A DNA stretch of 64,000 bases from Paenarthrobacter sp. A20 (GTDB taxonomy: Bacteria; Actinomycetota; Actinomycetes; Actinomycetales; Micrococcaceae). Below the pieces are notes generated by a model. That model made no database searches. It was not told where the DNA came from and worked only from the letters and a program-made list of their open reading frames with translations. The stretch covers positions 4,960,001 through 5,024,000 of the forward strand of contig NZ_JALJWH010000001.1 in assembly GCF_024168825.1 (NCBI RefSeq). Reading direction: 5' to 3'. A program made the translations under genes and the position numbers. Positions 27,988 to 36,518 of the stretch are shown here, piece after piece (positions within the stretch are counted from its first letter, which is position 1; every line of letters begins with the position of its first letter).

Positions 27988-28035
27988 GGCTCCCAATCTA
28001 TAGCGGCAGGCGGGCGCCGGGGAATCGTGCCCAAG

Positions 28036-28114
28036 AGGTGAGAGAGCGTTGGCTCAAAACGCTCACGATGTGAGAGGGGGCCCGCCGAAACGCCGCGGAA
28101 GGTGAGAGAGGGAC
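28036..28114 (+). repeat. 32-bp-period intergenic repeat array
   Basis: GGTGAGAGAGCG at 28037, TGTGAGAGGGGG at 28069 and GGTGAGAGAGGG at 28101: three cores at an exact 32-base period, with looser similarity between them (CTCAAAACG, GCCGAAACG). The array lies between aroQ and the 3' end of the MarP-like gene. Confidence 0.8.
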
Positions 28115-28116
28115 CG

Positions 28117-29301
28117 CTACTTACGGGTGCATTGACCGGCCGAGACCGGGCTGCTGAGGCCGGGTGCCTGTGCCGCCACCGGCTCCAGGTCCGCCATGGT
28201 GAGTGCGAAGCCAAGGGCGGCATCAGTGGTGGTCTTGGCGAAGATCAGTCCGGCCACTTGTCCCTGCATGGTCAGCAGGGGGCCACCGGAATTGCCCGGC
28301 TGGACGTCGCCGGCCAGCTTATAGACCAACTCCGGCGAGGGGTTGTTGCCGTAAATGTCAGGAACCAGGATGGTGGAAATCCCTTGCACGGTAGCCGGTT
28401 TCGACTGGAACGGACCGCCGTGCGGGTACCCGGCAAACGCCGCGGGGCTGCCATCGGGCAGGTCGGTGCCCAGCGGCAACGGACTGGACTGCAAGCCATC
28501 CACGGCCAGGACCGCGATGTCCCGCTGGGAGTCGAAGTAAACCACACGACCGGGCAACGCACCGCCGTCGGGAACTTCCACGACCGGCTGCGACACGCCC
28601 GCCACGACGTGGGCATTGGTGACGACGCGCCCGGGCGAAACGACGAATCCGGAACCGGTCTGGTTTTGGCCGCATTCGAAGGCGGTGCCTGCAATTTTGA
28701 GGACTGATTCGGCCGCTTGGTTCAAGGCCGGAGTGTCGGTTGACTCATTGGGAACGGGCACGGGAGTCACTGGTCCGATGCCCTCGATGAGCTGGGGAAT
28801 TCCGCCACCAATCACCGTTGACCGCAGCTGGGCCATGGTGCTCTTGACGGGCGTCGGCGTGATGTTGTCGATGTAGCGGATAACCCTGGACTCGGCCAAC
28901 TGCTGCGAAACGAACGGCACACCCAGCGAACTGACACTGAACGCCAGCATGGACATCACCAGCGCAGCCACCACCACGCTGACCGCACCGCCGATCAGCC
29001 TGTCCACCGCGTGCAGGGGCTTGATCCGCACAGCGTGGCGGATTTTGCGTCCGATCATGGTTCCCAGCCCATGACCCAAGGCGATAAGCACGACGGCGGC
29101 GCCCACCGTGGCGGTCAATCTCCAGCCGCTGTCGGTCACCCAGCCGCTGACGAGTGGGACGGCGACGAAAGCCGCGATGGCTCCGACCACAAATCCTGCA
29201 ATTCCACCCAGGGTGACCATAAAGCCGTTGCGCAGGCCATAGATCAGGTAGGACAGCAGCATCAAGATCAATGCCAAATCCAATATCGTCAAGCCAAACA
29301 C
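28117..29301 (-). CDS. MarP-like membrane-anchored serine protease
   Basis: A 394-residue protein. It has an N-terminal CvpA-like membrane domain of four segments (LTILDLALILMLLSYLIYGL, GGIAGFVVGAIAAFVAV, ATVGAAVVLIALGHGLG, GGAVSVVVAALVMSML) and an extracytoplasmic trypsin-like domain. The catalytic triad is visible as the His of VTNAHVVAG, the Asp of QRDIAVLAV and the Ser of QPGNSGGPLL. Cysteines in FECGQ and GQCTRK may form the stabilising disulphide described for M. tuberculosis MarP (Rv3671c), an acid-resistance protease. GTG 29301 is preferred because AGGAG lies 5 bases upstream. Substrates here are unknown. Confidence 0.93.
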   Translation of the reverse strand: MFGLTILDLALILMLLSYLIYGLRNGFMVTLGGIAGFVVGAIAAFVAVPLVSGWVTDSGWRLTATVGAAVVLIALGHGLGTMIGRKIRHAVRIKPLHAVDRLIGGAVSVVVAALVMSMLAFSVSSLGVPFVSQQLAESRVIRYIDNITPTPVKSTMAQLRSTVIGGGIPQLIEGIGPVTPVPVPNESTDTPALNQAAESVLKIAGTAFECGQNQTGSGFVVSPGRVVTNAHVVAGVSQPVVEVPDGGALPGRVVYFDSQRDIAVLAVDGLQSSPLPLGTDLPDGSPAAFAGYPHGGPFQSKPATVQGISTILVPDIYGNNPSPELVYKLAGDVQPGNSGGPLLTMQGQVAGLIFAKTTTDAALGFALTMADLEPVAAQAPGLSSPVSAGQCTRK

Positions 29302-29536
29302 CAATGCTCCTCATAGCCGGGTAGCGCCAATTCTAGATGTTGACCCTGACAGCCCACCGTTAGTCCGGTCACGATCCGGAGCCGCTTATTACCCGTTTGA
29401 GGGCCGCCAACAGGCCTTGGATCGCCCCAAACCCGCGTAGTTTCAGCGTTTCACGTGCCAAGTACGTCACAGAAGCCCAAAAATTCTGAAACAATGGCTG
29501 AAGCGCCACGACCGAAACTTATATTCAGGAGATTTC

Positions 29537-30214
29537 ATGGACATCGAGGTATTGCGCCGCGCACCCCTCTTCGCCACCCTTGACGACGACGCATTCCGCT
29601 TGCTGACGGACGAACTCACAGAGGTGGACCTCTCACGCGGGGCATCGGTGTTCCGCGAAGGCGATCAGGGTGACCAGCTCTACTTCATCGTTTCCGGCAA
29701 GGTGAAGCTCGGCCGCACCTCCCCCGACGGACGCGAGTCCCTGCTGGCCATCCTCGGCCCGGGCGAGCTCTTCGGCGAGATGGCCCTGTTCGACCCCAGC
29801 CCGCGTACCGCCACGGCCACCGCCGTCTCGGAGACCCGCTTGGCCGGGCTTAAGAACGAAAGCCTCAACGCGCTGCTCCGCACCCGCCCCGAGGTTTCCG
29901 CTCAGCTGCTGCAGGCCTTGGCACGCCGCCTCCGCCGCACCAACGATTCCCTGTCCGACCTCGTCTTCTCGGACGTTCCGGGCCGTGTTGCCAAGGCTCT
30001 CCTGGACCTGGCCGACCGCTTCGGCCGTCCGGCTACCGACGGCGTCCTGGTTGCCCACGAGCTCACGCAGGAAGAACTGGCGCAGCTGGTTGGCGCTTCC
30101 CGCGAAACCGTGAATAAGGCACTGGCTGAGTTCGTTCAGCGCGGATGGCTCCGCTTGGAAGCCCGCGCCGTTGTCATCCTCGACATGCAGCGCCTCCGCC
30201 AGCGTTCGCGCTAG
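29537..30214 (+). CDS. crp: Crp/Fnr-family transcriptional regulator (GlxR/Crp type)
   Basis: A global-type regulator of 225 residues. The cyclic-nucleotide-binding domain (about 10-120) includes FREGDQGDQLYFIVSGKVKLGR and PGELFGEMALFDPSPRTATATA, whose Glu/Arg/Ser-Thr pattern matches cAMP-binding Crp proteins. The HTH is ELTQEELAQLVGASRETVNKALAEF (about 175-199). The RBS is AGGAG. Position next to nth/marP matches Rv3676 of M. tuberculosis. A canonical terminator follows. Confidence 0.95.
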   Translation: MDIEVLRRAPLFATLDDDAFRLLTDELTEVDLSRGASVFREGDQGDQLYFIVSGKVKLGRTSPDGRESLLAILGPGELFGEMALFDPSPRTATATAVSETRLAGLKNESLNALLRTRPEVSAQLLQALARRLRRTNDSLSDLVFSDVPGRVAKALLDLADRFGRPATDGVLVAHELTQEELAQLVGASRETVNKALAEFVQRGWLRLEARAVVILDMQRLRQRSR

Positions 30215-30225
30215 GCGATTCAGCC

Positions 30226-30268
30226 AAGAGCCGCCCCGGTTTCGTACCGGGGCGGCTCTTTTGTTTTG
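30226..30268 (+). terminator. Rho-independent terminator after crp
   Basis: A perfect 15-bp stem (AAGAGCCGCCCCGGT / ACCGGGGCGGCTCTT), 5-base loop TTCGT, then TTTTGTTTT. It lies between convergent genes and is the clearest classical terminator in the window. Confidence 0.9.
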
Positions 30269-30280
30269 GTTTGCCTTGCG

Positions 30281-31435
30281 TCACCGCTCGGCGCGAACCA
30301 GCCCGAAGAATGTTCGTATGTCTCCGGCCAGGAGCGATGGCACTTCCAATGCGGCGAAGTGCCCACCTTCCTCAAATCGACTCCAGTGCACGATGTTTGA
30401 GTTGTCCCGCTCGGCGAAGACACGGATCGTCTGAAAGTCGTCTTTGAAAACTGCCACACCGGTGGGCGCCCCGTTCACCTCTGGTTCGGCGTGGGTGCGG
30501 GCGTTGTCCAGGTAACTTCGGCTCATGCCTGCCGCAGCGTTCGCAAACCAGTTCACGGTCACTTCGGTAAGGATCTTCTCGAGCGGGACCAGTGAGGTAC
30601 CGTTTCCGAACGAGTTGAACAACTCGCTGTAGGCCAGCAGCCCCACAGGCGAGTCACTCAGCCCCACAGCCACGGTCTGCGGACGGCTCGCGTTCATTGT
30701 GTTGTAGCCCCCGACAGACTGGAACCACTCCATATGGGCGAGCCCTGCGTAGTCTTGCGGTTCGAGCTTCTCGAACTCGGCCGGGTCACCGGATGGGAAC
30801 GAGAAAAGCTGCAACACGTGGAGGCCAAGGAATCCGTCCGGGTTCAAGAGACCGAGCTCCCGGGCGACCATCGCGCCGTTGTCAGAACCGTGAATACCGT
30901 AGTGGGTGTAGCCAAGCCCGCGCATGAGAGCGTCATAGGCTCGGGCCACGCGTGCGGTGTTCCACCCGGACTCGGCCACAGGATTGGAGAATCCGTAGCC
31001 GGGGGCATCCGGGATCACTACGTCGAAGGCGTCCTCAGCCCGGCCACCGTGCGCCACGGGATCGGTAAGTTCATCGATCATGTCGAGGTAGTCGACGGAT
31101 GAGCCAGGGTAGGTGTGCGCCAGGAGCAGCGGCGTAGCTCCAGCGTGTGGTGAGCGCACATGGATGAAGTGGAAGTGCTGTCCGTCGATCTCGGTGGTGA
31201 AGTGCGGAACGGCGTTGATGCGCGCTTCCTGGGTCCGCCAGTCAAAGCTGGTGGTCCACGCGTCCACGGCCTCGCGAAGGTAGGAGTTAGGGGTCCCGGC
31301 GTCCCAGTCATCAACAGGTGCCGTCCGGGGCAGCCGGGTCCGGGCGAGGCGCTCCATCAGATCATCAAGTTCGGCCTGGGGAACGTCCAGGCGGAAGTCG
31401 CGGATATCGATACTCGCTTCTGTGATATTCATCAT
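30281..31435 (-). CDS. Epoxide hydrolase family protein (alpha/beta hydrolase with EHN domain)
   Basis: About 384 residues. The N-terminal epoxide-hydrolase lid domain (FRLDVPQAELDDLMERLARTRLP...DWDAGTPNSYLREAVDAW) precedes an alpha/beta hydrolase core with oxyanion motif HTYPGSS. The nucleophile is the Asp of YGIHGSDNGAMVA, and the C-terminal histidine is in FEEGGHFAALEVP. Such enzymes open epoxides to diols, but substrates vary widely. The start is ATG 31435 or 31432; no good RBS is seen. It is divergent from a WYL regulator 63 bases away, which probably controls it. Confidence 0.9.
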   Translation of the reverse strand: MMNITEASIDIRDFRLDVPQAELDDLMERLARTRLPRTAPVDDWDAGTPNSYLREAVDAWTTSFDWRTQEARINAVPHFTTEIDGQHFHFIHVRSPHAGATPLLLAHTYPGSSVDYLDMIDELTDPVAHGGRAEDAFDVVIPDAPGYGFSNPVAESGWNTARVARAYDALMRGLGYTHYGIHGSDNGAMVARELGLLNPDGFLGLHVLQLFSFPSGDPAEFEKLEPQDYAGLAHMEWFQSVGGYNTMNASRPQTVAVGLSDSPVGLLAYSELFNSFGNGTSLVPLEKILTEVTVNWFANAAAGMSRSYLDNARTHAEPEVNGAPTGVAVFKDDFQTIRVFAERDNSNIVHWSRFEEGGHFAALEVPSLLAGDIRTFFGLVRAER

Positions 31436-31498
31436 GCTTAAGACGATACGGTCGATATAGGAACCCTTTCTTCCTAAAAGAATCAGGAATTTCCCACA

Positions 31499-32476
31499 AT
31501 GTCTTCTACAGCTGAACGCCTCCTGGCCCTGCTTTCGCTCCTGCAGTCGCGGCCCGATTGGACGGGTACGGAACTCGCTCACCGCCTCGGCATTTCAACG
31601 CGCACGGTTCGCAAGGACATCGATCGATTACGCGAACTCGGGTACCCGGTGGATGCGACCCGCGGGACGACGGGAGGCTACCGCCTTGGTGCCGGCGGAA
31701 AGCTACCGCCGCTGCTCCTCGACGACGAGGAAGCCGTCGCCGTCGCTATTGGCCTCCGCACGGCAACCGGCATCGCCGGCATTGCGGAGTCGAGTGCCCG
31801 CGCCCTCGCAAAACTTGAGCAGGTGCTGCCGTCGCGGCTGCGGCCAACTGTTACGGCACTGTCGAATGTCGATCGCGCGCCCGAGAACAACGGGACAGAC
31901 GCGGAAGATCCCGAAGTCAACCACGCAGTTCTCGCCGCCATTGCCGCCGCCATCCGCGACGTCGAGTGGTTCCGGTTCGATGACCGAGGTACGCCCAGGC
32001 TTGTGGAGCCTTATCGGCTGCTGAGTTGGCAACGGCGCTGGTACTTGGTGGGGCGTGACCCTGCCTCTGATGAATGGGGCGTCTTCCGCGCAGACTGGAT
32101 TGAACCGCGGCTGCGTACCCGACGTCGGTTCTCCCCGTTACCCCTGCCGGGCGGTGACTACACCGCGTTCGCGATGCAATCGATCGCCGCCAGCGGTTGG
32201 AAAGTGCATGCCCGCCTTCGCGTAGCTGCTCCTGCAGAGGCGGTCCTGGCTCGAATCAACCACGCTGTGGGGGTGGTGGAGTCGATCTCCGATACCGAGT
32301 CCGTCTTGGTTACTGGCGCCGACAGCCTCGAAACCATCGCCGCCTACATCGGCATGCTTGGCATGGATTTCACAGTCGAGTCGCCAGCTGCCCTGGTACC
32401 CCACTTGAGGCATCTCGCAGACGTCTACCTTCGAGCGATAAACGACGAACCGGCTACGGCTACCGACAGAAAGTGA
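31499..32476 (+). CDS. WYL-domain HTH regulator (YafY/DeoR-like)
   Basis: A 325-residue transcription factor. It has an N-terminal winged HTH (AERLLALLSLLQSRPDWTGTELAHRLGISTRTVRKDIDRLRELGYPV, about 5-51) and a WYL ligand-sensing domain around LLSWQRRWYLVGRDPASDEWGVFRADWI, where the motif reads W-Y-L. A WCX-like C-terminal region follows. AGGA lies 11 bases before the ATG. The target is probably the divergent epoxide hydrolase gene (inferred from pairing). The last codons run into the 32-bp repeat array. Confidence 0.92.
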   Translation: MSSTAERLLALLSLLQSRPDWTGTELAHRLGISTRTVRKDIDRLRELGYPVDATRGTTGGYRLGAGGKLPPLLLDDEEAVAVAIGLRTATGIAGIAESSARALAKLEQVLPSRLRPTVTALSNVDRAPENNGTDAEDPEVNHAVLAAIAAAIRDVEWFRFDDRGTPRLVEPYRLLSWQRRWYLVGRDPASDEWGVFRADWIEPRLRTRRRFSPLPLPGGDYTAFAMQSIAASGWKVHARLRVAAPAEAVLARINHAVGVVESISDTESVLVTGADSLETIAAYIGMLGMDFTVESPAALVPHLRHLADVYLRAINDEPATATDRK

Positions 32477-32550
32477 GCGAGCGTTCGCCCAAACCCAACG
32501 GGAGGTGAGAGAGCGACCCACTCAAACAGGCGATCGGTGAGAGAGCGTCG
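32472..32550 (+). repeat. 32-bp-period intergenic repeat array
   Basis: GTGAGCGAGCG at 32473, GTGAGAGAGCG at 32505 and GTGAGAGAGCG at 32537, exactly 32 bases apart. Between cores CCCAAACCCAACGG and CTCAAACAGGCG align loosely. The array separates the convergent WYL and Nudix genes and overlaps the stop codon of the WYL gene. Confidence 0.85.
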
Positions 32551-32560
32551 GAATGGGGCT

Positions 32561-33472
32561 TTAACGCTCCCGCTGGGGCTCTCCAGCGATGGTCCGGGCT
32601 GCTTCGACCTCAAGCATCAGGATTCCGCCCTCGTCTACGAGTTTCGCCTGGTACACATGGGCTTTGCGCTTGTAGCTCAGGTAGGCGATGCAGCCGTTGG
32701 AGGCAGCCATCTTCTCGAGCATGATCTCGGAGCCGGGTACCAGGAGCTGGCCGAGGGTGAGGCCAACGGTGTTTTGCTGGCCTACTTCGTCTCCGAGCGC
32801 CGGGGTCTCGCGGAGGGCAACCGCTTCGGCCGCGGTGACCCAGCGCCCCCACACGCCCTTGCTGCCAAGGATGCTGGGCTGTTGGTTCACGGGGACGGTC
32901 GCGGCGAAGTAGCGCGTATTGAAACGGGTGTGGGCAAAGTCCGGGCTGAGCCAGTTCACCAAGGGCTTCAGAAGGTCAGTGCGAAGGGAGAGTCCACGTT
33001 TGGAGAGCATCTCCGTGAAGGACTTCTCCTGGGCTGCCACGGCTTCGCGGGCGCGCATCCAGTCCACAGTGGAGTTGGCCTCAACGGTGGATGATGCGTC
33101 GGGTCCCGCGAGCAGGACGCCGGTCTCTTCGAAGAGTTCGCGGATGGCGCCCACCACGTGGCGGCGGGCGAGTCCGACGTCGTCCGTTCCCATGTGCTCA
33201 GCCCACTGCTGGGGTGAGGGGCCAACCCACCCTACGGGGTCGTCGTCGGACGGATCCAAAGATCCACCCGGGAACGCGACAACGCCCAACGGCGAGGAGC
33301 CTGGCCTGTAACCAAGCCAGGTTTCCAAGCCGGTGGGCGAGTCGCGCAAAAGCACAACGGACGATGCAAAGCGGGCGGCCCTGGGGGTCCGCTCGCCGAG
33401 CTCAAGCCAGTTCCGTGCTGCCCCTTCGAGTTCGGGAGGCAGTACAAACAGGCGGCGGGCAAGCTGCGGCAA
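32561..33472 (-). CDS. Nudix hydrolase, NUDT19-like
   Basis: A 303-residue protein with a split Nudix domain. VVAFPGGSLDPSDDDP at about residues 64-79 is followed, after an insert of ~35 residues, by RRHVVGAIRELFEETGVLLAG, where REL-FEETG forms the metal-binding helix. The long insert between GG and REx2EExG is typical of the NUDT7/NUDT19-like group annotated from mycobacteria to mammals (CoA diphosphatases in mammals). Start TTG 33472 is uncertain, as no close RBS is present. It follows the RidA gene by 17 bases in one operon. Confidence 0.82.
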   Translation of the reverse strand: MPQLARRLFVLPPELEGAARNWLELGERTPRAARFASSVVLLRDSPTGLETWLGYRPGSSPLGVVAFPGGSLDPSDDDPVGWVGPSPQQWAEHMGTDDVGLARRHVVGAIRELFEETGVLLAGPDASSTVEANSTVDWMRAREAVAAQEKSFTEMLSKRGLSLRTDLLKPLVNWLSPDFAHTRFNTRYFAATVPVNQQPSILGSKGVWGRWVTAAEAVALRETPALGDEVGQQNTVGLTLGQLLVPGSEIMLEKMAASNGCIAYLSYKRKAHVYQAKLVDEGGILMLEVEAARTIAGEPQRER

Positions 33473-33489
33473 TTGGGTGAACCGGTTCC

Positions 33490-34026
33490 TTAGCTGAATT
33501 CAGCAATGAGCTCGACTTCAACAGGAGAGTCGAGCGGCAGGACAGAAACGCCGACGGCGGAGCGTGCGTGCTTGCCGGCGTCGCCAAAGACCTGGCCGAG
33601 GAGTTCGGACGCACCGTTGATGACGCCGGGCTGGCCGGTGAAGGTTGGTTCCGAAGAGACGAAACCGACAACCTTGACGATGCGGGTGATGCGGTCGAGG
33701 TCGCCGATGACGCTCTTGACTGCTGCCAGGGCGTTAATGGCGCAGACGGCGGCGTAGCGCTTGGCGTCGTCGGGATCAACGGTGGGCTCGTCGGAGGTGC
33801 CCAACTCACCGAGGGAGACCTTGCCCTTAGCTTCGAGTTTGCCGTTAATAAAGGGCAGCTGTCCGGAGGTGTAAACGTAGTTGCCGGAGACGATGGCCGG
33901 CACGTAGTCGGCAACAGGGGCGGCGACCTCGGGGAGGGTCAATCCGAGCTCGGCCAGTCGCTGCTCAACAGCGGACGTGGGGGCGCCGGATTCCGCGGGA
34001 GACGTGGTTTCTGCGGGGGTGGTCAT
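33490..34026 (-). CDS. RidA/YjgF-family protein
   Basis: A 178-residue member of the RidA superfamily, which hydrolyses reactive enamine/imine intermediates from amino-acid metabolism. VSGNYVYTSGQLPFINGKL, NALAAVKSVIGDLDRITRIVKVVGFV and HARSAVGVSVLPLDSPVEVELIAEF match the trimeric fold. The classical RidA arginine of the R-x-A-V motif is kept in form (HARSAVGV). A ~30-residue Ala/Thr-rich N-terminus precedes the domain. ATG 34026 lies 2 bases after the DUF4177 stop. The mycobacterial homologue in the same place is Rv3678c. Confidence 0.92.
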   Translation of the reverse strand: MTTPAETTSPAESGAPTSAVEQRLAELGLTLPEVAAPVADYVPAIVSGNYVYTSGQLPFINGKLEAKGKVSLGELGTSDEPTVDPDDAKRYAAVCAINALAAVKSVIGDLDRITRIVKVVGFVSSEPTFTGQPGVINGASELLGQVFGDAGKHARSAVGVSVLPLDSPVEVELIAEFS

Positions 34027-34028
34027 GG

Positions 34029-34184
34029 TTACTGCTTCTCCCTCTTCAGGTATGCAACAAGGCCTTTGCCATCGGGGCCACCGACGACCTGGACAAGCTC
34101 CCAGCCGTCTTCGCCCCACTGGTCCAGGATCTGCTTCGTGGCGTGAATAATGAGCGGAATCGTGGCGTACTCCCATTTGGTCAT
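34029..34184 (-). CDS. DUF4177 small protein
   Basis: A 51-residue protein, MTKWEYATIPLIIHATKQIL then DQWGEDGWELVQVV and YLKREK. The W-E-Y start and the GxxGWELV centre define DUF4177. Function unknown. It is the first gene of the DUF4177-RidA-Nudix operon and divergent from the penicillin-binding protein gene, with starts only 37 bases apart, so the promoters must overlap. The same DUF4177-RidA order occurs in mycobacteria (Rv3678A-Rv3678c). Confidence 0.92.
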   Translation of the reverse strand: MTKWEYATIPLIIHATKQILDQWGEDGWELVQVVGGPDGKGLVAYLKREKQ

Positions 34185-34221
34185 GACAGAAAGCCTAGCC
34201 CTTGCCGGTAAAGTGGAAAAC

Positions 34222-36516
34222 ATGGTGACTCGCAAGAACCCACTATTCGACACTGCCACCACCCTCGGAAAGATTCTAGGCTTCCTTGGTGTGAGCGCGA
34301 TTTGTGGCGTCCTCGTGGCGGGCCTCTTGGTCCCCGCAGCCGCCGTTTCGGGCAGTGCCGCCAGTGGTTCAATCCAGTTCTTTGACACTCTGCCGGCGGA
34401 ACTCCAGGTGGATCCGCCCAGCCAGAACACAACGATCCTGGCGAAGGACGGTTCGCCGATCGCCTCGATCTATGCGGAGAACCGGACCAAGGTCCCGCTG
34501 GACTCGATGAGCCCGTATATCAAGGACGCTGTCATCGCCATCGAGGACAGCCGTTTCTATGAGCACGGCGGTATCGACACCACCGGCATCATGCGAGCCA
34601 TCGTCAGCACCGCCCGCGGCAACAAGCAGGGCGCGTCCACCATCACGCAGCAGTACGTGAACAACGTCATCAACGAGTCCCTGGTGGCGTCCGACCGCGA
34701 AGAAGACGTCAAGCTCAATGGTGGCGGCAAAGGCGTGGGCGACAAGCTCCGCGAAATGAAGCTCGCCATCGCCCTGGAGAAGAAGTTCTCCAAGGAGCAG
34801 ATCCTTGAGGGCTACCTCAACATCGTGTTCTTCAACCGTGACGCCTACGGAATCGAAGCTGCCTCCAAGTTCTTCTTCAGCACCACCGCCAAGGACCTGA
34901 CACTTCCGCAGGCGGCCCTCCTGGCCGGCCTCGTGAACAGCCCCTCAGCCTTCGATCCCATCGCGAACCCGGACAACGCGCAGAAGCGCCGCGACCTCGT
35001 GCTCGCTGCCATGGTGAACCAAGGCAAGATCACGCAGGCCGAGTATGACGAAGCCGTAGCCACCCCGGTCACCACCAAGGTCACCCCGGCCCGTCAGGGT
35101 TGCGCGTACGCCACCATGGCGCCGTACTTCTGTGACTACGTCCTTCACCTGCTCTTCAACAACCCCGCCTATGGCGACACCACGGAAGAGCGCATCAAGC
35201 GCGTCCAGCGCGGCGGTCTTACCATCCAGACCACCCTCGATCCGACCGCCCAGACGGTCGCCCAGCAACAGGTCGATGCCACGGCTGGCGCCAACCCGGA
35301 CAAGTGGGGCGCGTCCATCACCTCTGTTCAGCCGGGAACGGGCCAAATTGTCAGCATGGCCCAGAACACCGTCTGGCTCCCTCAAGAGGGCAAGTTCGAT
35401 CAAACCCAGAACTTCAACGTCGACGTCCTGGATTCCAATGGAAATGACCTCAACGGCATTGGTGGCTTCCAGCCCGGCTCGACGATGAAACCCTTCACGT
35501 TCGCCCAGTGGCTGAACGAGGGCAAGTCGATGAACACGAACATCAACGCAAGCGTCCGAAGGTACAAGCAGAACTTCCCGTGGAGGAACACCTGTCCTGC
35601 ACCGACAGTGGGCTGGTACGACGCCACCAACGGTACCTTCGATCTTCAGAACTCAGACGAGGGTTATTACCGGAACATGACCGTCCTTTACGGCCTCATG
35701 AACTCCATCAACACCGCGACGTTTGCCTCTGCATCCCAGGTGGACCTCTGTGGCATTCAGGGCATCGTGGATGCCACCGGAATCCACGGCGGACTCCCCA
35801 CCCGTGATGAAACCGGCAAGGTCACTGATCCGAACCCCCAGGTCCCGATGACCACACTGTCGAACCTGATTGGTGCAACCCAGACTGCGCCCCTGACCAT
35901 GGCAGCCGCATTTGCAACCTTCGCTGCCGACGGCAAGTACTGCGAGCCGATCGCCATTACGTCGGTCAAGGACCAGTCCGGCGCGGAGCTGCCGGCCCAG
36001 TCCTCCAACTGCAAGGACGCCGTCAAGCCCGAGGTTGCCCGCGGCGTTGCCTACGCCATGCAGGAAGTGCTCAACGCGGGTTCGGGTTCCTTGATCCGCC
36101 CGGCGCTTTCCACGCGGAACAACTTCCCGGTAGCAGCCAAGACTGGTACCAACGACTCCAACGGCTCCACGTGGGTTGTTGGTTACACCACCGGGCTGGC
36201 AACGGCTTCCTGGTTCGGCGACCCGCTGGGTGACCAGCTCCGCCCGGGCCGAAACCTGACCGTCAACGGCAAGTTCTACCCCTCCATTGACGGTTACATG
36301 ATTGCCGGTCCGCAGTTCACCAACTACATGTTGTCGGTGGCTCCCGCGTACGGAACCAACCCGTTCCAGGCTCCGCCTTCCAACTTGCTCGGCACGGCTG
36401 CCCCGCAGCGCAACACAACGCCGACACCAACAACGCCGAACCCCGCACCGTCCTCAGGAAACAGCGGCAACGGGAACAATGGCAATAACGGCAACGGCAA
36501 CAACGACAAGGACTAA
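34222..36516 (+). CDS. Class A penicillin-binding protein (transglycosylase/transpeptidase)
   Basis: A bifunctional peptidoglycan synthase of 764 residues. One N-terminal membrane segment (ILGFLGVSAICGVLVAGLLVPAA) anchors it. The GT51 transglycosylase domain has its catalytic Glu in IAIEDSRFYEHGG (about E108) and the QGASTITQQYV motif. The transpeptidase domain has GSTMKPFTFA (Ser about 420, Lys 423), an SxN motif in LMNSINTATFAS and KTGTNDSNGSTWVVGYT (Lys about 640). The tail is Asn/Gly-rich. There is no PASTA domain, unlike M. tuberculosis PonA2 at the matching locus. The phosphoesterase gene starts 2 bases after the stop. Confidence 0.95.
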   Translation: MVTRKNPLFDTATTLGKILGFLGVSAICGVLVAGLLVPAAAVSGSAASGSIQFFDTLPAELQVDPPSQNTTILAKDGSPIASIYAENRTKVPLDSMSPYIKDAVIAIEDSRFYEHGGIDTTGIMRAIVSTARGNKQGASTITQQYVNNVINESLVASDREEDVKLNGGGKGVGDKLREMKLAIALEKKFSKEQILEGYLNIVFFNRDAYGIEAASKFFFSTTAKDLTLPQAALLAGLVNSPSAFDPIANPDNAQKRRDLVLAAMVNQGKITQAEYDEAVATPVTTKVTPARQGCAYATMAPYFCDYVLHLLFNNPAYGDTTEERIKRVQRGGLTIQTTLDPTAQTVAQQQVDATAGANPDKWGASITSVQPGTGQIVSMAQNTVWLPQEGKFDQTQNFNVDVLDSNGNDLNGIGGFQPGSTMKPFTFAQWLNEGKSMNTNINASVRRYKQNFPWRNTCPAPTVGWYDATNGTFDLQNSDEGYYRNMTVLYGLMNSINTATFASASQVDLCGIQGIVDATGIHGGLPTRDETGKVTDPNPQVPMTTLSNLIGATQTAPLTMAAAFATFAADGKYCEPIAITSVKDQSGAELPAQSSNCKDAVKPEVARGVAYAMQEVLNAGSGSLIRPALSTRNNFPVAAKTGTNDSNGSTWVVGYTTGLATASWFGDPLGDQLRPGRNLTVNGKFYPSIDGYMIAGPQFTNYMLSVAPAYGTNPFQAPPSNLLGTAAPQRNTTPTPTTPNPAPSSGNSGNGNNGNNGNGNNDKD

Positions 36517-36518
36517 GC

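Noticed and set aside
27440..32550. CRISPR arrays, because of the regular 32-bp period with variable stretches
   Set aside because: The conserved part is only about 12 degenerate bases, each array has 2-3 units, the variable parts are themselves related between arrays, and no cas gene is present.
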